A stretch of DNA of 64,000 nucleotides from Klenkia soli (GTDB lineage Bacteria > Actinomycetota > Actinomycetes > Mycobacteriales > Geodermatophilaceae). Shown here one piece after another: positions 48,522-58,099 of the stretch (position 1 is its first letter; each line of letters starts with the position of its first letter). Under the pieces are notes generated by a model. It was not told the origin of the DNA, made no database searches, and saw only the letters and a list, made by a program, of their open reading frames with translations. The DNA lies in the NCBI RefSeq assembly GCF_900103975.1, contig NZ_FNIR01000003.1, positions 124,001-188,000 on the forward strand, read 5' to 3'. Both the position numbers and the translations under genes were made by a program.

Positions 48522-50048
48522 ATGACCACCACCGAGCAGCAGACCCGAGCGGCCCAGCCGGCCGACGCGCCACGGGTCTACGGCCACCACATCGGCGGGC
48601 GCGAGCTCCAGCCAGCCGAGGACCTGATCCACCGCCGGGCACCGGGAACCGGTGAGGTCGTGGCCAGCTGGTCGGCCGGGACCGCAGCGGACACCGAGAT
48701 GGCGATCGCAGCTGCCCGCGCCGCCTTCGACGCAGGCACCTGGAGCGGGCTGCCCGGTGTGGAGCGGGGACGCATCCTGCTGCGCGTCGCCGAGCTCATG
48801 CGGGCCGACGCCGACCGCCTCGCCCGCATCGAGGCCGACGAGTCCGGGAAACCACTGGTCCTCGCCGCCGGCGACGTCGCGGGGAGCATCGACCTGTTCG
48901 AGTACGCCGCCGCCGTGACGATGACCTCCACCGGGGAAGCCCACACCAACCTGGGGGAGGACTTCACCGCCTGGGTCGTCAGGGAGCCTGCCGGGGTGGT
49001 CGCCATGATCATCCCCTGGAACTTCCCTCTGCTGCTGCTGGCCCAGAAGCTGCCGTTCGCCCTGGGCGCGGGCTGCACCGCGGTGGTGAAACCGTCTGAG
49101 TTCACGTCGGGGACGGCGCTGGAGCTGATGCGGATCCTGCGCGAGGCAGGTGTCCCCGACGGGGTCGTGAACGTGGTCACCGGCACCGGTCCGGCGACTG
49201 GGCAGATCCTCGCGGAGAGCCAGGACGTCGACCTGCTGTCCTTCACCGGCAGCACGGCTACCGGGCAGGCAATCACCGCGGCCTCCGCCGGCAGCATCAA
49301 GCGCCTGTCCCTCGAGCTCGGCGGCAAGGCCGCGTCCATCGTGTTCGCCGACGCCGACCTCGACGACGCCCTGGACGGGGTGCTCTTCGGTGTCTTCTTC
49401 AACCAGGGCGAGTGCTGTGTGTCCGGTGCGCGGCTATTGGTCCAGGAATCCATCGCCGACGACTTCGTCGCCAAGCTGGTGTCGGCTACCCAGCGGATCG
49501 TCGTCGGCGCACCGCTCACCCCAGGCTCGGAGCTGGGCGCGATGATCAGCCCTGAGCACCTCCAGACCGTGCTGGGCCACATCCAGCGGGCCGAGGAGCA
49601 GGGGGCACGCGTGGTCGCCGGCGGCCACCGTCTCACCACAGGTGAGCTCGCCGCCGGCGACTTCGTCGCCCCGACCATCATCGACGGCGTCGCACCGGAC
49701 CACGCAGCGTTCCGTGAGGAGATCTTCGGACCCGTCCTGACCGTCACCCGGTTCCGCGACCTTCCCGAAGCGGTCGATCTGGCCAATGCCACGCCCTACG
49801 GCTTGGCCGGTTCGGTGTGGACCAAGGACATCGACAAGGCCCTCGACACCGCCCGGCAGGTTCGGGTCGGGCGGATGTGGATCAACACGACCATCGACGG
49901 TGCGCCCTCGTTGCCCGCCGGGGGCATGAAGCAGAGTGGCTACGGCCGCGAGATGGGTCGGGCGGGGTTCGACGAGTTCACCGAGATCAAGACGGTCCAG
50001 GTGCGCACCGGCCCCCGGTCCCGTGTCTTCGGGGGGTGGACGGCATGA
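48522..50048 (+). CDS. NAD(P)-dependent aldehyde dehydrogenase
   Basis: A 508-residue ALDH superfamily enzyme: IIPWNFPLLLLAQKLPFALG, KPSEFTSGTALELM, FTGSTATGQAI, catalytic Glu in LELGGKAASIVF, catalytic Cys in NQGECCVSGARL, and EIFGPVLTV. It would oxidise the aldehyde from the preceding alcohol dehydrogenase to an acid. The ATG follows a GGCAGGGG site 46 bases after the dehydrogenase stop. It overlaps the CoA-transferase gene by four bases. Confidence 0.93.
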   Translation: MTTTEQQTRAAQPADAPRVYGHHIGGRELQPAEDLIHRRAPGTGEVVASWSAGTAADTEMAIAAARAAFDAGTWSGLPGVERGRILLRVAELMRADADRLARIEADESGKPLVLAAGDVAGSIDLFEYAAAVTMTSTGEAHTNLGEDFTAWVVREPAGVVAMIIPWNFPLLLLAQKLPFALGAGCTAVVKPSEFTSGTALELMRILREAGVPDGVVNVVTGTGPATGQILAESQDVDLLSFTGSTATGQAITAASAGSIKRLSLELGGKAASIVFADADLDDALDGVLFGVFFNQGECCVSGARLLVQESIADDFVAKLVSATQRIVVGAPLTPGSELGAMISPEHLQTVLGHIQRAEEQGARVVAGGHRLTTGELAAGDFVAPTIIDGVAPDHAAFREEIFGPVLTVTRFRDLPEAVDLANATPYGLAGSVWTKDIDKALDTARQVRVGRMWINTTIDGAPSLPAGGMKQSGYGREMGRAGFDEFTEIKTVQVRTGPRSRVFGGWTA

Positions 50049-51637
50049 GCGTCGCCGCCGCGTCCCCGATCCGGACGACCCCCGGCCGCCGCGCCGCCCG
50101 CCCGGCCGTCTGCTCAGCCGAGGAAGCAGTCGACTCCATCCCGGTGGAAGGCGCCACCATCGCGCTCACCGGGTCCGGTGGCGGGATCCTGGAACCGGAC
50201 GTCCTGCTCGACGCTCTCGAGCGCCGCTGGCTGCTGACTGCAGCACCTCGCGGGATGACCATCGTGCACGCCTTGGGGATCGGGGACCGCAAGACGCGCG
50301 GCACCAACCACCTCGCCCACGCCGGGATGGTCACCAAGGTCATCGGCGGGCACTGGACGTGGTCGCCGACGATGATCGAGCTGGTCCGGGACAACACGGT
50401 CGCCGCGCACTCCTTGCCCGCCGGCGCCATCAGCTTGCTGCTGCGGGAGATCGGGGCTCGACGACCTGGACTGATCACCCGCACTGGCCTGGGCACCTTC
50501 GTGGATCCACGCAACGGCGGCGGCCGCTTCAACGATGCCGCGCAGGACGAACTCGTCGAGCTCATCGAGCTCGACGGCGACGAGTACCTGCGCTACAAGC
50601 CGTTCCCGGTCGACGTCGCTCTGGTGCGTGGGGACACCATGGACCCGGCGGGCAACATCTCCTGCGCGCACGAGGCAGCCCAGCTGGACGTCCTGGCGGT
50701 GGCGCAGGCAGCGAAGGCCTCGGGCGGGATGGTGATCGCTCAGGTCAAGACGCTGTCGGACACCCCTCTGGACCCCCGACAGGTGCACCTACCCGCGGTG
50801 CTGGTCGACCGGGTGGTCCACGCGCCGGCCCAGCAGCAGACCTACGCCGGCGAGTACGACCCCGCGCTGTGCGGAGAAGCGCCGGCCGGCCCGCTCATCC
50901 CGGCCTCCGTCGACCCCGTCAGGCAGCTGATCGCCCGCCGGGCGGCCGCCGAGGTGCACGACGGCGACGTGCTCAACGTCGGGTTCGGGGTCTCGGCCCT
51001 GGTGGTCGACGTGCTGGCCGAGGACCGCCGCCTGGACACCATCACACTGGCCATCGAGCAGGGCCTCATCGGTGGTGTGCCGACCACCGGTGACCTGTTC
51101 GGGGCAGCCCGAGGTCCGGCGGTCATCCACGCCTCCACGACGCAGTTCGACCTCTTCGCCGGTGGCGTCCTCGACGTGTGCGCCTTGGGCATGGCACAGG
51201 TGGGCGCGGACGGTTCGGTGAACGTCAGCAGGATCGCCGGAGGAATCGTCGGCCCCGGCGGCTTCATCGACATCTCCCAGAACGCCCAGCGGGCCATCTA
51301 CTGCGGCACCTTCACAGCCCGCGGCCTCGACATCGAGGTAGCAGACGGACGACTGCACATCCGCCGCGAGGGCAGCGTTCCCAAGTTCGTCGCCGAGGTG
51401 GACGAGGTGACCTACTCGGGTCCGCTGGCGGTGCAGGAGGGCCGCGAGGCCATCTACGTGACCGAACGAGCCGTCTTCACCCTGACCCCCGACGGTCTGG
51501 AACTGACCGAGGTCGCCCCCGGGGTCGACATCGAGCGCGACATCGTCGCCCACATGGGGTTCACCCCCCTCATCCGAGACCCACGACCCATGGACGCCGC
51601 GCTCTTCGCCGGCGTCGCCGCCGCGGCCGCCCGATAG
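50045..51637 (+). CDS. Family I CoA-transferase, fused alpha-beta (YdiF/acetate-propionate type)
   Basis: A 530-residue fused CoA-transferase. The N-terminal half has the glycine-rich IALTGSGGGILEPDVLLDAL and NHLAHAGMVTKVIGGHW. The C-terminal half has the catalytic Glu in TLAIEQGLIGGVP and FDLFAGGVLDVCALGMAQVG. It probably activates the carboxylic acid made by the aldehyde dehydrogenase to its CoA thioester using another acyl-CoA. The ATG overlaps the preceding stop (ATGA), and nine bases separate it from the acyl-CoA dehydrogenase gene. Confidence 0.88.
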   Translation: MSVAAASPIRTTPGRRAARPAVCSAEEAVDSIPVEGATIALTGSGGGILEPDVLLDALERRWLLTAAPRGMTIVHALGIGDRKTRGTNHLAHAGMVTKVIGGHWTWSPTMIELVRDNTVAAHSLPAGAISLLLREIGARRPGLITRTGLGTFVDPRNGGGRFNDAAQDELVELIELDGDEYLRYKPFPVDVALVRGDTMDPAGNISCAHEAAQLDVLAVAQAAKASGGMVIAQVKTLSDTPLDPRQVHLPAVLVDRVVHAPAQQQTYAGEYDPALCGEAPAGPLIPASVDPVRQLIARRAAAEVHDGDVLNVGFGVSALVVDVLAEDRRLDTITLAIEQGLIGGVPTTGDLFGAARGPAVIHASTTQFDLFAGGVLDVCALGMAQVGADGSVNVSRIAGGIVGPGGFIDISQNAQRAIYCGTFTARGLDIEVADGRLHIRREGSVPKFVAEVDEVTYSGPLAVQEGREAIYVTERAVFTLTPDGLELTEVAPGVDIERDIVAHMGFTPLIRDPRPMDAALFAGVAAAAAR

Positions 51638-51646
51638 GAGAAGGAC

Positions 51647-52816
51647 ATGACCGCACTCACCAGTTCCGTCCCGACCGACGTGTTCGGCGCCGACGAACGC
51701 GATGTCATCCGGCAGTTCGTCGACGAGAAGGTGCGACCCCTCGCCGAGGAGCTCGACCTCACCGAACGGTTCCCGGCCGAGATCTACGCCGAGATGGGCA
51801 AGATCGGCCTGTTCGGCATCACCGTCCCCGAGGCCCTGGGTGGGGCAGGGGCCTCGCCGTTGGACTACCTGCACGTCATGGAGGCCCTGTCCTACGGGTA
51901 CTCCTCCGTGGCCGACCAGTGCGGGCTCGTGGAGATCGTCGGCTCGTTGCTCGCCGCCTTCGCCTCACCGGAGCAGCAGGCCGCCTACCTCTCGCCGCTG
52001 CTGCGGGCCGAGAAGACCTGCGCCTACGCCATGACCGAGGCCGGCTCCGGATCGGACCTGGGCAGCATCAGCACCCGGGCGGTCCGGGACGGCTCGGACT
52101 GGGTGCTGACCGGCGAGAAGATCTACATCCACAACGCCCCCGTGGCGGACTTCGCCGTGGTGCTGGCCGTCACCGATCCGGTGAAGGGCAAGCGTGGCGG
52201 GATCTCCGTGTTCATCGTCGATCTGGACGGGCAGGGAGTCACCCGCGCCTACCACGAGCACAAGATGGGCCAGCGCGCGAGCCAGGTCGGTGGTCTGGTC
52301 TTCGACGAGGCCCGCATCCCCGGGGAGGCGCTCCTCGGTGAGGAGGGACGAGCCTTCGGGTACATGATGGAGGTGCTCGCCAAGGGCAGGCTCGGCATCG
52401 CCGGGCTCAGCCTCGGCATCAGCCGGGCCGCCCTCGCCGCGGCAACCACCCAGGCCCTGGACCGCCAGCAGTTCGGCGCGCCCATCGCAGCCAACCAGGC
52501 CATCGCCTTCCCCCTGGCCACCCTCGCCACCGAACTCCGCGCAGCGGTCGCGCTGTGCACGGACGCGGCCCGGGCGCTCATCGGCGGGGACGCCCAGGCT
52601 GCAGTGCTGTGCTCGATGGCCAAGCTGTTCGCCTCCGAGGGCTGCAACCGACACGTCGACGCCGCGCTGCAGGTGTTCGGAGGCTCGGGCTTCATCCGGG
52701 GCTACGAGGTCGAGCGGCTGTACCGCGATGCGCGCATCACCCGCATCTACGAAGGCACCAGCGAGATGCAGCGCCTGATCATCAGCCGGTCCATCCTGCC
52801 GCGGCGGGCGGCGTGA
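51647..52816 (+). CDS. Acyl-CoA dehydrogenase
   Basis: A 389-residue flavoenzyme with both family signatures: YAMTEAGSGSDLGSI and the C-terminal QVFGGSGFIRGYEVERLYRD, followed by the catalytic Glu in RIYEGTSEMQRL. It introduces an alpha-beta double bond into the acyl-CoA from the CoA-transferase and passes electrons to the EtfBA pair at the operon end. An AGGAGAAGG site precedes the ATG. Confidence 0.93.
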   Translation: MTALTSSVPTDVFGADERDVIRQFVDEKVRPLAEELDLTERFPAEIYAEMGKIGLFGITVPEALGGAGASPLDYLHVMEALSYGYSSVADQCGLVEIVGSLLAAFASPEQQAAYLSPLLRAEKTCAYAMTEAGSGSDLGSISTRAVRDGSDWVLTGEKIYIHNAPVADFAVVLAVTDPVKGKRGGISVFIVDLDGQGVTRAYHEHKMGQRASQVGGLVFDEARIPGEALLGEEGRAFGYMMEVLAKGRLGIAGLSLGISRAALAAATTQALDRQQFGAPIAANQAIAFPLATLATELRAAVALCTDAARALIGGDAQAAVLCSMAKLFASEGCNRHVDAALQVFGGSGFIRGYEVERLYRDARITRIYEGTSEMQRLIISRSILPRRAA

Positions 52817-53592
52817 CGGCCCCGGGCAGGACGGCCCTCCGGCCGTCCCGAGCAGCAGACGGCGACCGCTTCCGCGGGCGCAGTGCCTTGGTGACCGGGG
52901 CCGCCGGCGGGATCGGGTCGGCGATCGCCCGAGCCCTGGCCGGCCAGGGCGCCGACGTCGTGCTGCTCGACGCGGCCGCCCACGTCGGCACCGTGGCCAC
53001 CGACCTGGGCGGTCTGGCCGTGTGCGGCGACCTGACCGACCCCGCGATCACCGACGCGGCCGTCGGCCTGGCCCTAGAACGCCACGGGCGCCTCGACATG
53101 CTCGTCAACGCCGCAGGCATCCAGCTGCGAGTCCCGGGAGTCGATGTCCGCGACGAGGACTGGGAGCGGCTGCTGTCGGTCAACCTGACCGCGGCCTACC
53201 GACTGTGCCGTGCCGCCGCCCCCGCGCTCGTCCAGACCCGTGGATCGATCGTCAACATCACGTCGTTGTCCGCCGATCGAGCCGTTGCGGGAATCGTCCC
53301 CTACGGAGCGACGAAGGCCGCCCTGTCGCAACTGACCAAGGGATTGGCGGTGGAACTGGGGCCCGAGGGTGTTCGGGTCAACGCCGTGGCCCCCGGATAC
53401 ATCGAGACGCCGATGACGGCGGAAGTGCTCGGACAGGAGGATTTCCGGACCCGCGTCCTCGGCCGGATCCCGCTGCGGCGGCTGGCCGATGGCGATGACG
53501 TGGCCGACGCCGTCGGCTTCCTGCTGTCGGATGCGGCTCGGTACGTGACCGGTGTCGTGCTGCCCGTGGACGGCGGGTACTCCATCACGTGA
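52813..53592 (+). CDS. Short-chain dehydrogenase (3-hydroxyacyl-CoA dehydrogenase-like role)
   Basis: A 259-residue classical SDR: TGAAGGIGSAIARAL, NAAGIQLRVPG, Ser in IVNITSLSADRA, YGATKAAL and the terminal GVVLPVDGG. The GTG overlaps the acyl-CoA dehydrogenase stop and the gene overlaps the MaoC gene by four bases. By position it probably oxidises the hydroxyacyl-CoA formed by the hydratase. Confidence 0.9.
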   Translation: MTAPGRTALRPSRAADGDRFRGRSALVTGAAGGIGSAIARALAGQGADVVLLDAAAHVGTVATDLGGLAVCGDLTDPAITDAAVGLALERHGRLDMLVNAAGIQLRVPGVDVRDEDWERLLSVNLTAAYRLCRAAAPALVQTRGSIVNITSLSADRAVAGIVPYGATKAALSQLTKGLAVELGPEGVRVNAVAPGYIETPMTAEVLGQEDFRTRVLGRIPLRRLADGDDVADAVGFLLSDAARYVTGVVLPVDGGYSIT

Positions 53593-54050
53593 GCCAGCAG
53601 CAAGGGGCACCGCACGCGGACCCACCCGTGCAGATCGGCCAGTCGGTCACCTTCGCCAAGACCGTCTCGGAATCCGACGTCTACGGTTTCGCAGGCATCA
53701 CCGGGGACTTCGCCCCCAACCACGTCGACGAGTCCTTCATGGCCGGCACCCGCTACGGCGGCCGGATCGCCCACGGAGTCCTCGTGCTGGGCTACACGTC
53801 CACAGCATCGACCCAGATGGCCGCCTCCCTCGGTGGTCATGCGGTCTCCCTCGGCTATGACCGGGTGCGGTTCACCGGTGCCGTGCGCTTCGGGGACACC
53901 ATCACCGTGCACTACCGCCTTGCCCACTGGGATGCCGACCGACGACGTGCGCACTCGGACATCGAGGTGCGCAACCACCACGGAGAGGTGGTCCTCGTCG
54001 CCACCCACGTTCTCGCCTTCGTGGAACCACCTGGGCCCATCGATGGGTGA
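53589..54050 (+). CDS. MaoC-like enoyl-CoA hydratase
   Basis: A 153-residue hot-dog-fold protein with the hydratase-2 motif: Asp and His in GITGDFAPNHVDESF, then GGRIAHGVLVLGY. It would hydrate the enoyl-CoA from the acyl-CoA dehydrogenase. The GTG overlaps the SDR stop and its 3' end overlaps the glycerate kinase start by eight bases. Confidence 0.9.
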   Translation: MSQQQGAPHADPPVQIGQSVTFAKTVSESDVYGFAGITGDFAPNHVDESFMAGTRYGGRIAHGVLVLGYTSTASTQMAASLGGHAVSLGYDRVRFTGAVRFGDTITVHYRLAHWDADRRRAHSDIEVRNHHGEVVLVATHVLAFVEPPGPIDG

Positions 54051-55215
54051 GCGGCCGCTTCGGGTGGCTGTGGCGCCCGACAAGTTCAAAGGGTCGCTGT
54101 CCGCAGCGGCAGTCGCGGAAGCCATGACGCGTGGAATCCATCGCGCCGCGTCCGCCGCGGAGGTCCGCAGCATTGCGGTCGCCGACGGGGGAGAGGGCAC
54201 GCTGGCCGCAGTCGCAGCGGCCGGTGCGCTCCTGGTTCCGACCAGGGTGACGGGGCCCACCGGCCGACCCGTCGACACCCACGTCGCCGTCCTGGACCGC
54301 ACGGCCTACGTCGAGCTGGCCGACTGCTGCGGCCTGCAGCGTCTACCGGGCGGCAAGCTGGCCCCTCTGCGAGCGGGCACCAGGGGAGCTGGCGAGGCCG
54401 TCCTCTGCGCACTGGCCCAGGACGTCGACACCGTCGTCGTCGGAGTGGGCGGCAGCGCCTCCACCGACGGCGGGATCGGTTTCCTCGACGCGTTGGGCTT
54501 CCACCCGCACGCGCAGGACGGCGCACCACTGGCAGCGACGGTCGAGAACCTGCACCTCGTCACGGGCTTCACCGCGCATCACGTGCCCGAGCACCTCGCC
54601 TCCATCCCGCTCGTGATCGCGACGGACGTCTCCAATCCCATGATCGGCCCCGAAGGGGCGGCTCACGTCTTCGGACCCCAGAAAGGTGCCAACCCCGAAC
54701 AGGTGCGTTTCCTCGAGGATCAGCTCGCGCATCTCGCCGCGGTCTACGCAGCCGAGGCAAGGGATCCGGAGTTGGCAGAGCGGCCGGGTACCGGCGCGGC
54801 CGGCGGTATCGCGGCAGCAGCAGTGGCACTGCTGGGCGCCAGCATCAAGTCCGGCGCCCAGGCTGTCCTCCAGCTCTCCCGGGCAGCCGAGACCATCGAC
54901 TGGGCTGACCTGGTCTTCATCGGCGAAGGCAGCCTGGACGAGCAGACGCTCCGTGGCAAAGCCCCGAGCGAGGTAGCGGCCCTGGCGCAGGCGCACCGCA
55001 CCCCGGCGTATGCCGTGGCTGGGCGGATCGACGCCCCGCTACCGGCATTGCGCGCTCGGGGCATCGCCGATCAGGTGTCGCTGGTAGAGCTCGCACGCCT
55101 CGACCAGTCAGACACCTACGCCCACGCGGAGCGGTTGATCGCGTCGGCGACAGCACAGCTGGTGGAACGCCACCGCTTCCGCTCATCCCGACAACACCTC
55201 GAGGAGATCTCGTGA
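54043..55215 (+). CDS. Glycerate kinase (GlxK type)
   Basis: A 390-residue glycerate kinase of the GarK/GlxK family: VAPDKFKGSLSAAAVAEAM, VADGGEGTLAAVAAAG, GVGGSASTDGGIGFLDALG, ATDVSNPMIGPEGAAHVFGP with QKGANP, GTGAAGGIAAAAVALLGA and IGEGSLDEQTLRGKAP. It phosphorylates glycerate into central metabolism. Its presence implies that the pathway yields glycerate or glyoxylate-derived tartronate semialdehyde as one product. ATG 54043 was chosen because the family start motif follows directly. Confidence 0.93.
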   Translation: MGERPLRVAVAPDKFKGSLSAAAVAEAMTRGIHRAASAAEVRSIAVADGGEGTLAAVAAAGALLVPTRVTGPTGRPVDTHVAVLDRTAYVELADCCGLQRLPGGKLAPLRAGTRGAGEAVLCALAQDVDTVVVGVGGSASTDGGIGFLDALGFHPHAQDGAPLAATVENLHLVTGFTAHHVPEHLASIPLVIATDVSNPMIGPEGAAHVFGPQKGANPEQVRFLEDQLAHLAAVYAAEARDPELAERPGTGAAGGIAAAAVALLGASIKSGAQAVLQLSRAAETIDWADLVFIGEGSLDEQTLRGKAPSEVAALAQAHRTPAYAVAGRIDAPLPALRARGIADQVSLVELARLDQSDTYAHAERLIASATAQLVERHRFRSSRQHLEEIS

Positions 55216-55991
55216 ACATCGTCGTTCTTGTCAAGCAGGTCCCCGACTCCGGCAGCGAGCGTGCGCTGGACAGCTCGGACAACACCGTCGCCCGCGCCAG
55301 CGCGGACAACGTCATCAACGAGATGGACGAGTACGCCGTCGAGGAGGCGCTGACGGTCAAGGAGTCGCAGGGCGGTGAGGTCACCGTGCTGACCGTCGGC
55401 CCGGCCGGCGCCACCGACGCGATCCGCAAGGCGCTGTCCATGGGCGCCGACAAGGCCGTGCACGTGACCGACGACGCGATCCACGGCTCGTGCGCGGTGC
55501 AGACCTCGGCCGTCATCGCCGCGGCGCTCTCGCAGCTCGAGTACGACCTGGTGATCTGCGGTGCCGAGTCCACCGACGGGCAGGTGTCGGTCATGCCGGC
55601 CCTGCTGTCCGAGCGCCTGGGTGTGCCGCACCTGTCCGGTGCCCGCAAGCTCACCGTCGACGGCACCTCGCTGAAGGTGGAGCGCCAGACCGATGGGGGC
55701 TTCTGGGCCCTGGAGGCGCAGACCCCGGCGATCGTGTCCACCTGGGACACCATCAACGAGCCCCGCTACCCCTCGTTCAAGGGGATCATGGCCGCCAAGA
55801 AGAAGCCGGTGACCACCCTGTCGCTGGCCGACCTGGGCGTCGACGCCGGCTCGGTGGGCCTGGCCAGCGCGACCAGCCAGGTGCTGGACTTCGCCGGCCG
55901 CCCGCCCAAGGGCGAGGGCGTGAAGGTGACCGACGAGGGCGACGGCGCCGAGAAGCTCGTCGGCTACCTGGCCGCCCAGAAGATCGTCTGA
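55212..55991 (+). CDS. etfB: Electron transfer flavoprotein, beta subunit
   Basis: A 259-residue EtfB with MNIVVLVKQVPDSGSERAL, NEMDEYAVEEAL, the adenine-binding IRKALSMGADKAVHV and CGAESTDGQVSVMPALLSERL. With EtfA it passes electrons from acyl-CoA dehydrogenases to the respiratory chain. The GTG overlaps the glycerate kinase stop, and a GAGGAG site precedes it. Codon use is very uniform, as for a highly expressed gene, so it may also have its own promoter. Confidence 0.96.
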   Translation: MNIVVLVKQVPDSGSERALDSSDNTVARASADNVINEMDEYAVEEALTVKESQGGEVTVLTVGPAGATDAIRKALSMGADKAVHVTDDAIHGSCAVQTSAVIAAALSQLEYDLVICGAESTDGQVSVMPALLSERLGVPHLSGARKLTVDGTSLKVERQTDGGFWALEAQTPAIVSTWDTINEPRYPSFKGIMAAKKKPVTTLSLADLGVDAGSVGLASATSQVLDFAGRPPKGEGVKVTDEGDGAEKLVGYLAAQKIV

Positions 55992-56019
55992 CCCGGTAGC
56001 TCGAGGAAGAGAGGCAGTC

Positions 56020-56988
56020 ATGGCTGAAGTCCTGGTCCTGGTCGAGGTCGCCCCCGACGGCTCCGGCGTCCGCAAGACCACCCTGGAGGCACTCACCGCC
56101 GCCCGCGTGCTGGGTGAGCCCTCGGCCGTCGTGCTCGGTGCCCCCGGCACCGCGGCGTCGGTCAAGGACGCCCTGGCCGAGTACGGCGCGGCCAAGGTGT
56201 ACGTCGGTGAGTCCGACGACATCGATGCCTACCTGGTGGCCCCCAAGGCCGAGGTGCTGGCCCAGCTGGTGGCCGACCGCTCGCCGGCCGCCGTGGTCAT
56301 CCCCTCCACCCCGGAGGGCAAGGAGATCGCCGGTCGTCTGGCGATCAAGACCGGCTCGGGGTTCCTGACCGACGTCACCGACATCGCCGCCGACGGCACG
56401 GCCACCCAGGTGGCCTTCGCCGGCGCGACGGTCGTGCACTCCAAGGTCACCACCGGCACCCCGATCTACACCCTGCGCGGCAACTCGGTCACCCCCGAGC
56501 CGGCCGCCGGTGCCGCCGAGGAGGAGACGGTCACCGTCGCCGTCTCCGATGCCGCCAAGCAGACCCGGGTGGTCGACCGGGTGGTCGAGCAGAAGTCCGA
56601 CCGCCCCGAGCTGACCGAGGCCTCGATCATCGTCTCCGGTGGTCGCGGCGTGGCCTCGGCGGAGAACTTCTCCGTCATCGAGGGCCTGGCCGACTCCCTC
56701 GGTGCCGCCGTCGGCGCCTCCCGGGCCGCGGTCGACTCCGGCTTCTACCCGCACTCGTTCCAGGTGGGGCAGACCGGCAAGACCGTCTCGCCGCAGCTCT
56801 ACATCGCCGTCGGCATCTCCGGGGCCATCCAGCACCGGGCCGGCATGCAGACCAGCAAGACGATCGTCGCGGTCAACAAGGACCCCGAGGCGCCGATCTT
56901 CGAGCTGGCCGACTTCGGCGTCGTCGGCGACCTGAACACCGTCGTCCCCGCCGCGACGGAGCAGATCACCGCCCGCGCTCGCGCCTGA
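56020..56988 (+). CDS. etfA: Electron transfer flavoprotein, alpha subunit
   Basis: A 322-residue EtfA with the FAD-binding C-terminal domain: [49 protein letters not shown] and [20 protein letters not shown]. It follows etfB by 28 bases with a GAGGAAGAGAGG site. It closes the nine-gene operon and serves the acyl-CoA dehydrogenase encoded at 51647, and possibly others in the cell. Confidence 0.96.
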   Translation: MAEVLVLVEVAPDGSGVRKTTLEALTAARVLGEPSAVVLGAPGTAASVKDALAEYGAAKVYVGESDDIDAYLVAPKAEVLAQLVADRSPAAVVIPSTPEGKEIAGRLAIKTGSGFLTDVTDIAADGTATQVAFAGATVVHSKVTTGTPIYTLRGNSVTPEPAAGAAEEETVTVAVSDAAKQTRVVDRVVEQKSDRPELTEASIIVSGGRGVASAENFSVIEGLADSLGAAVGASRAAVDSGFYPHSFQVGQTGKTVSPQLYIAVGISGAIQHRAGMQTSKTIVAVNKDPEAPIFELADFGVVGDLNTVVPAATEQITARARA

Positions 56989-57430
56989 CCTGTCGGAGGT
57001 CGCTCGATGGTGTCGATGAAGAGCACGGAAGCGCGAGGTGGCCGGCACCGGGCTGGCCTGGACTGCGGTGCCGTTCTGCACTATGCCGGACAAGGGCTGG
57101 TGCCGGAGGTTGGCCAACGCGTGCCGTGTCTTCGGCACGGGTTCTGCGCCGTGGTCAGTGCGGAGCACCCCGGCGAGCGGCACCCTCCTGGCGTTCCGCG
57201 TTCTCCACGTAGAACCCATGATGAGCTGGTAGCTCATCTGGTGGACATGGGCCCGTCCTCACTGCGAGAGCTGCGCCGTCACCGCTTCACGCTGCGCTTG
57301 GTCACCGACGCTCAGCGCTGTGGCCTCGTACAGATCGATGCAGTGTCCGAAGCGGTGCGGCTCTGTACGGGTAGAGGAGTTCCTGAAGCACCTTCACTAC
57401 GGTGCGAGCCGTGATGAGGGTGGCGCCGGT
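56989..57430. other. Intergenic region without a supported gene
   Basis: This 442-base stretch has open frames but no ribosome binding sites, no recognisable motifs and mixed third-position composition. No strong terminator hairpin follows etfA. It may hold decayed coding sequence; nothing can be assigned. Confidence 0.4.
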
Positions 57431-57826
57431 ATGAGTACCCGGTACGGGCTGGGGGAGCCTGACCCTACGTGGGATCTGGCTGCTGGCTCAGTACTGGTCG
57501 CCTCGGAGAAGTTCCAGGCTCATCTCCAGGCCACGGCCGGAACGCACCCGCTTCCGAGGCTCTCCATCCTGACCGCGTTGTCACGGCTGGCGGACAAGCT
57601 GGGAAGGATCCAGCATCTAGACCTGCAGCAGCTCAGCTCGGATCTGGATGAGATGTTGGCGCACACCTCGGGTTGCTGCCGCCCCGATGCTGCAGATCCG
57701 GGCCCGTTCCTGGAGCTCGTGCTGGTCACCGAGCTATCTGATCTGCACAGTCAAGGTTTCCTGGGCAGGGGGCGCGCGCGGAGCACCATGAGTTTCCACC
57801 TGGCGTGGCCGGAGCGAGGACGCTGA
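57431..57826 (+). CDS. Uncharacterised 131-residue protein
   Basis: A soluble protein from ATG 57431: STRYGLGEPDPTWDLAAGSV, a helical middle (LSILTALSRLADKLGRIQHL, DLQQLSSDLDEMLAHTSGCC) and a C-terminal FLELVLVTELSDLHSQG. No family is recognised and the upstream site (GATGAGGG) is weak. The composition looks lower in GC than the neighbours. It could be a small accessory gene. The bases from 57827 to 58099 hold nothing recognised. Confidence 0.45.
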   Translation: MSTRYGLGEPDPTWDLAAGSVLVASEKFQAHLQATAGTHPLPRLSILTALSRLADKLGRIQHLDLQQLSSDLDEMLAHTSGCCRPDAADPGPFLELVLVTELSDLHSQGFLGRGRARSTMSFHLAWPERGR

Positions 57827-58099
57827 CCAAGCCGGGCGTGATGGCTGGTGCCCCCCTTCCCCGGGACAAGCGAGACCCGGGAGCACCGGGCAGGTTGCCC
57901 AGCCACAGCCTCCCCGGACCATGACGACCCACGTCACCCGGCGATCGCAAAGGCCGGTGCCCGTGACCGAGACTCGGCTGGTCGCGCTGGCCCAGCACAT
58001 CGGCCCGGTGCACCCCCGCTCCGCAGACCGCGGGGGCCCACCTGACCCACCACGACGTGGACCTCCCGCGATCCCCTCCTGGGTGGCAGCGACCGCCGC

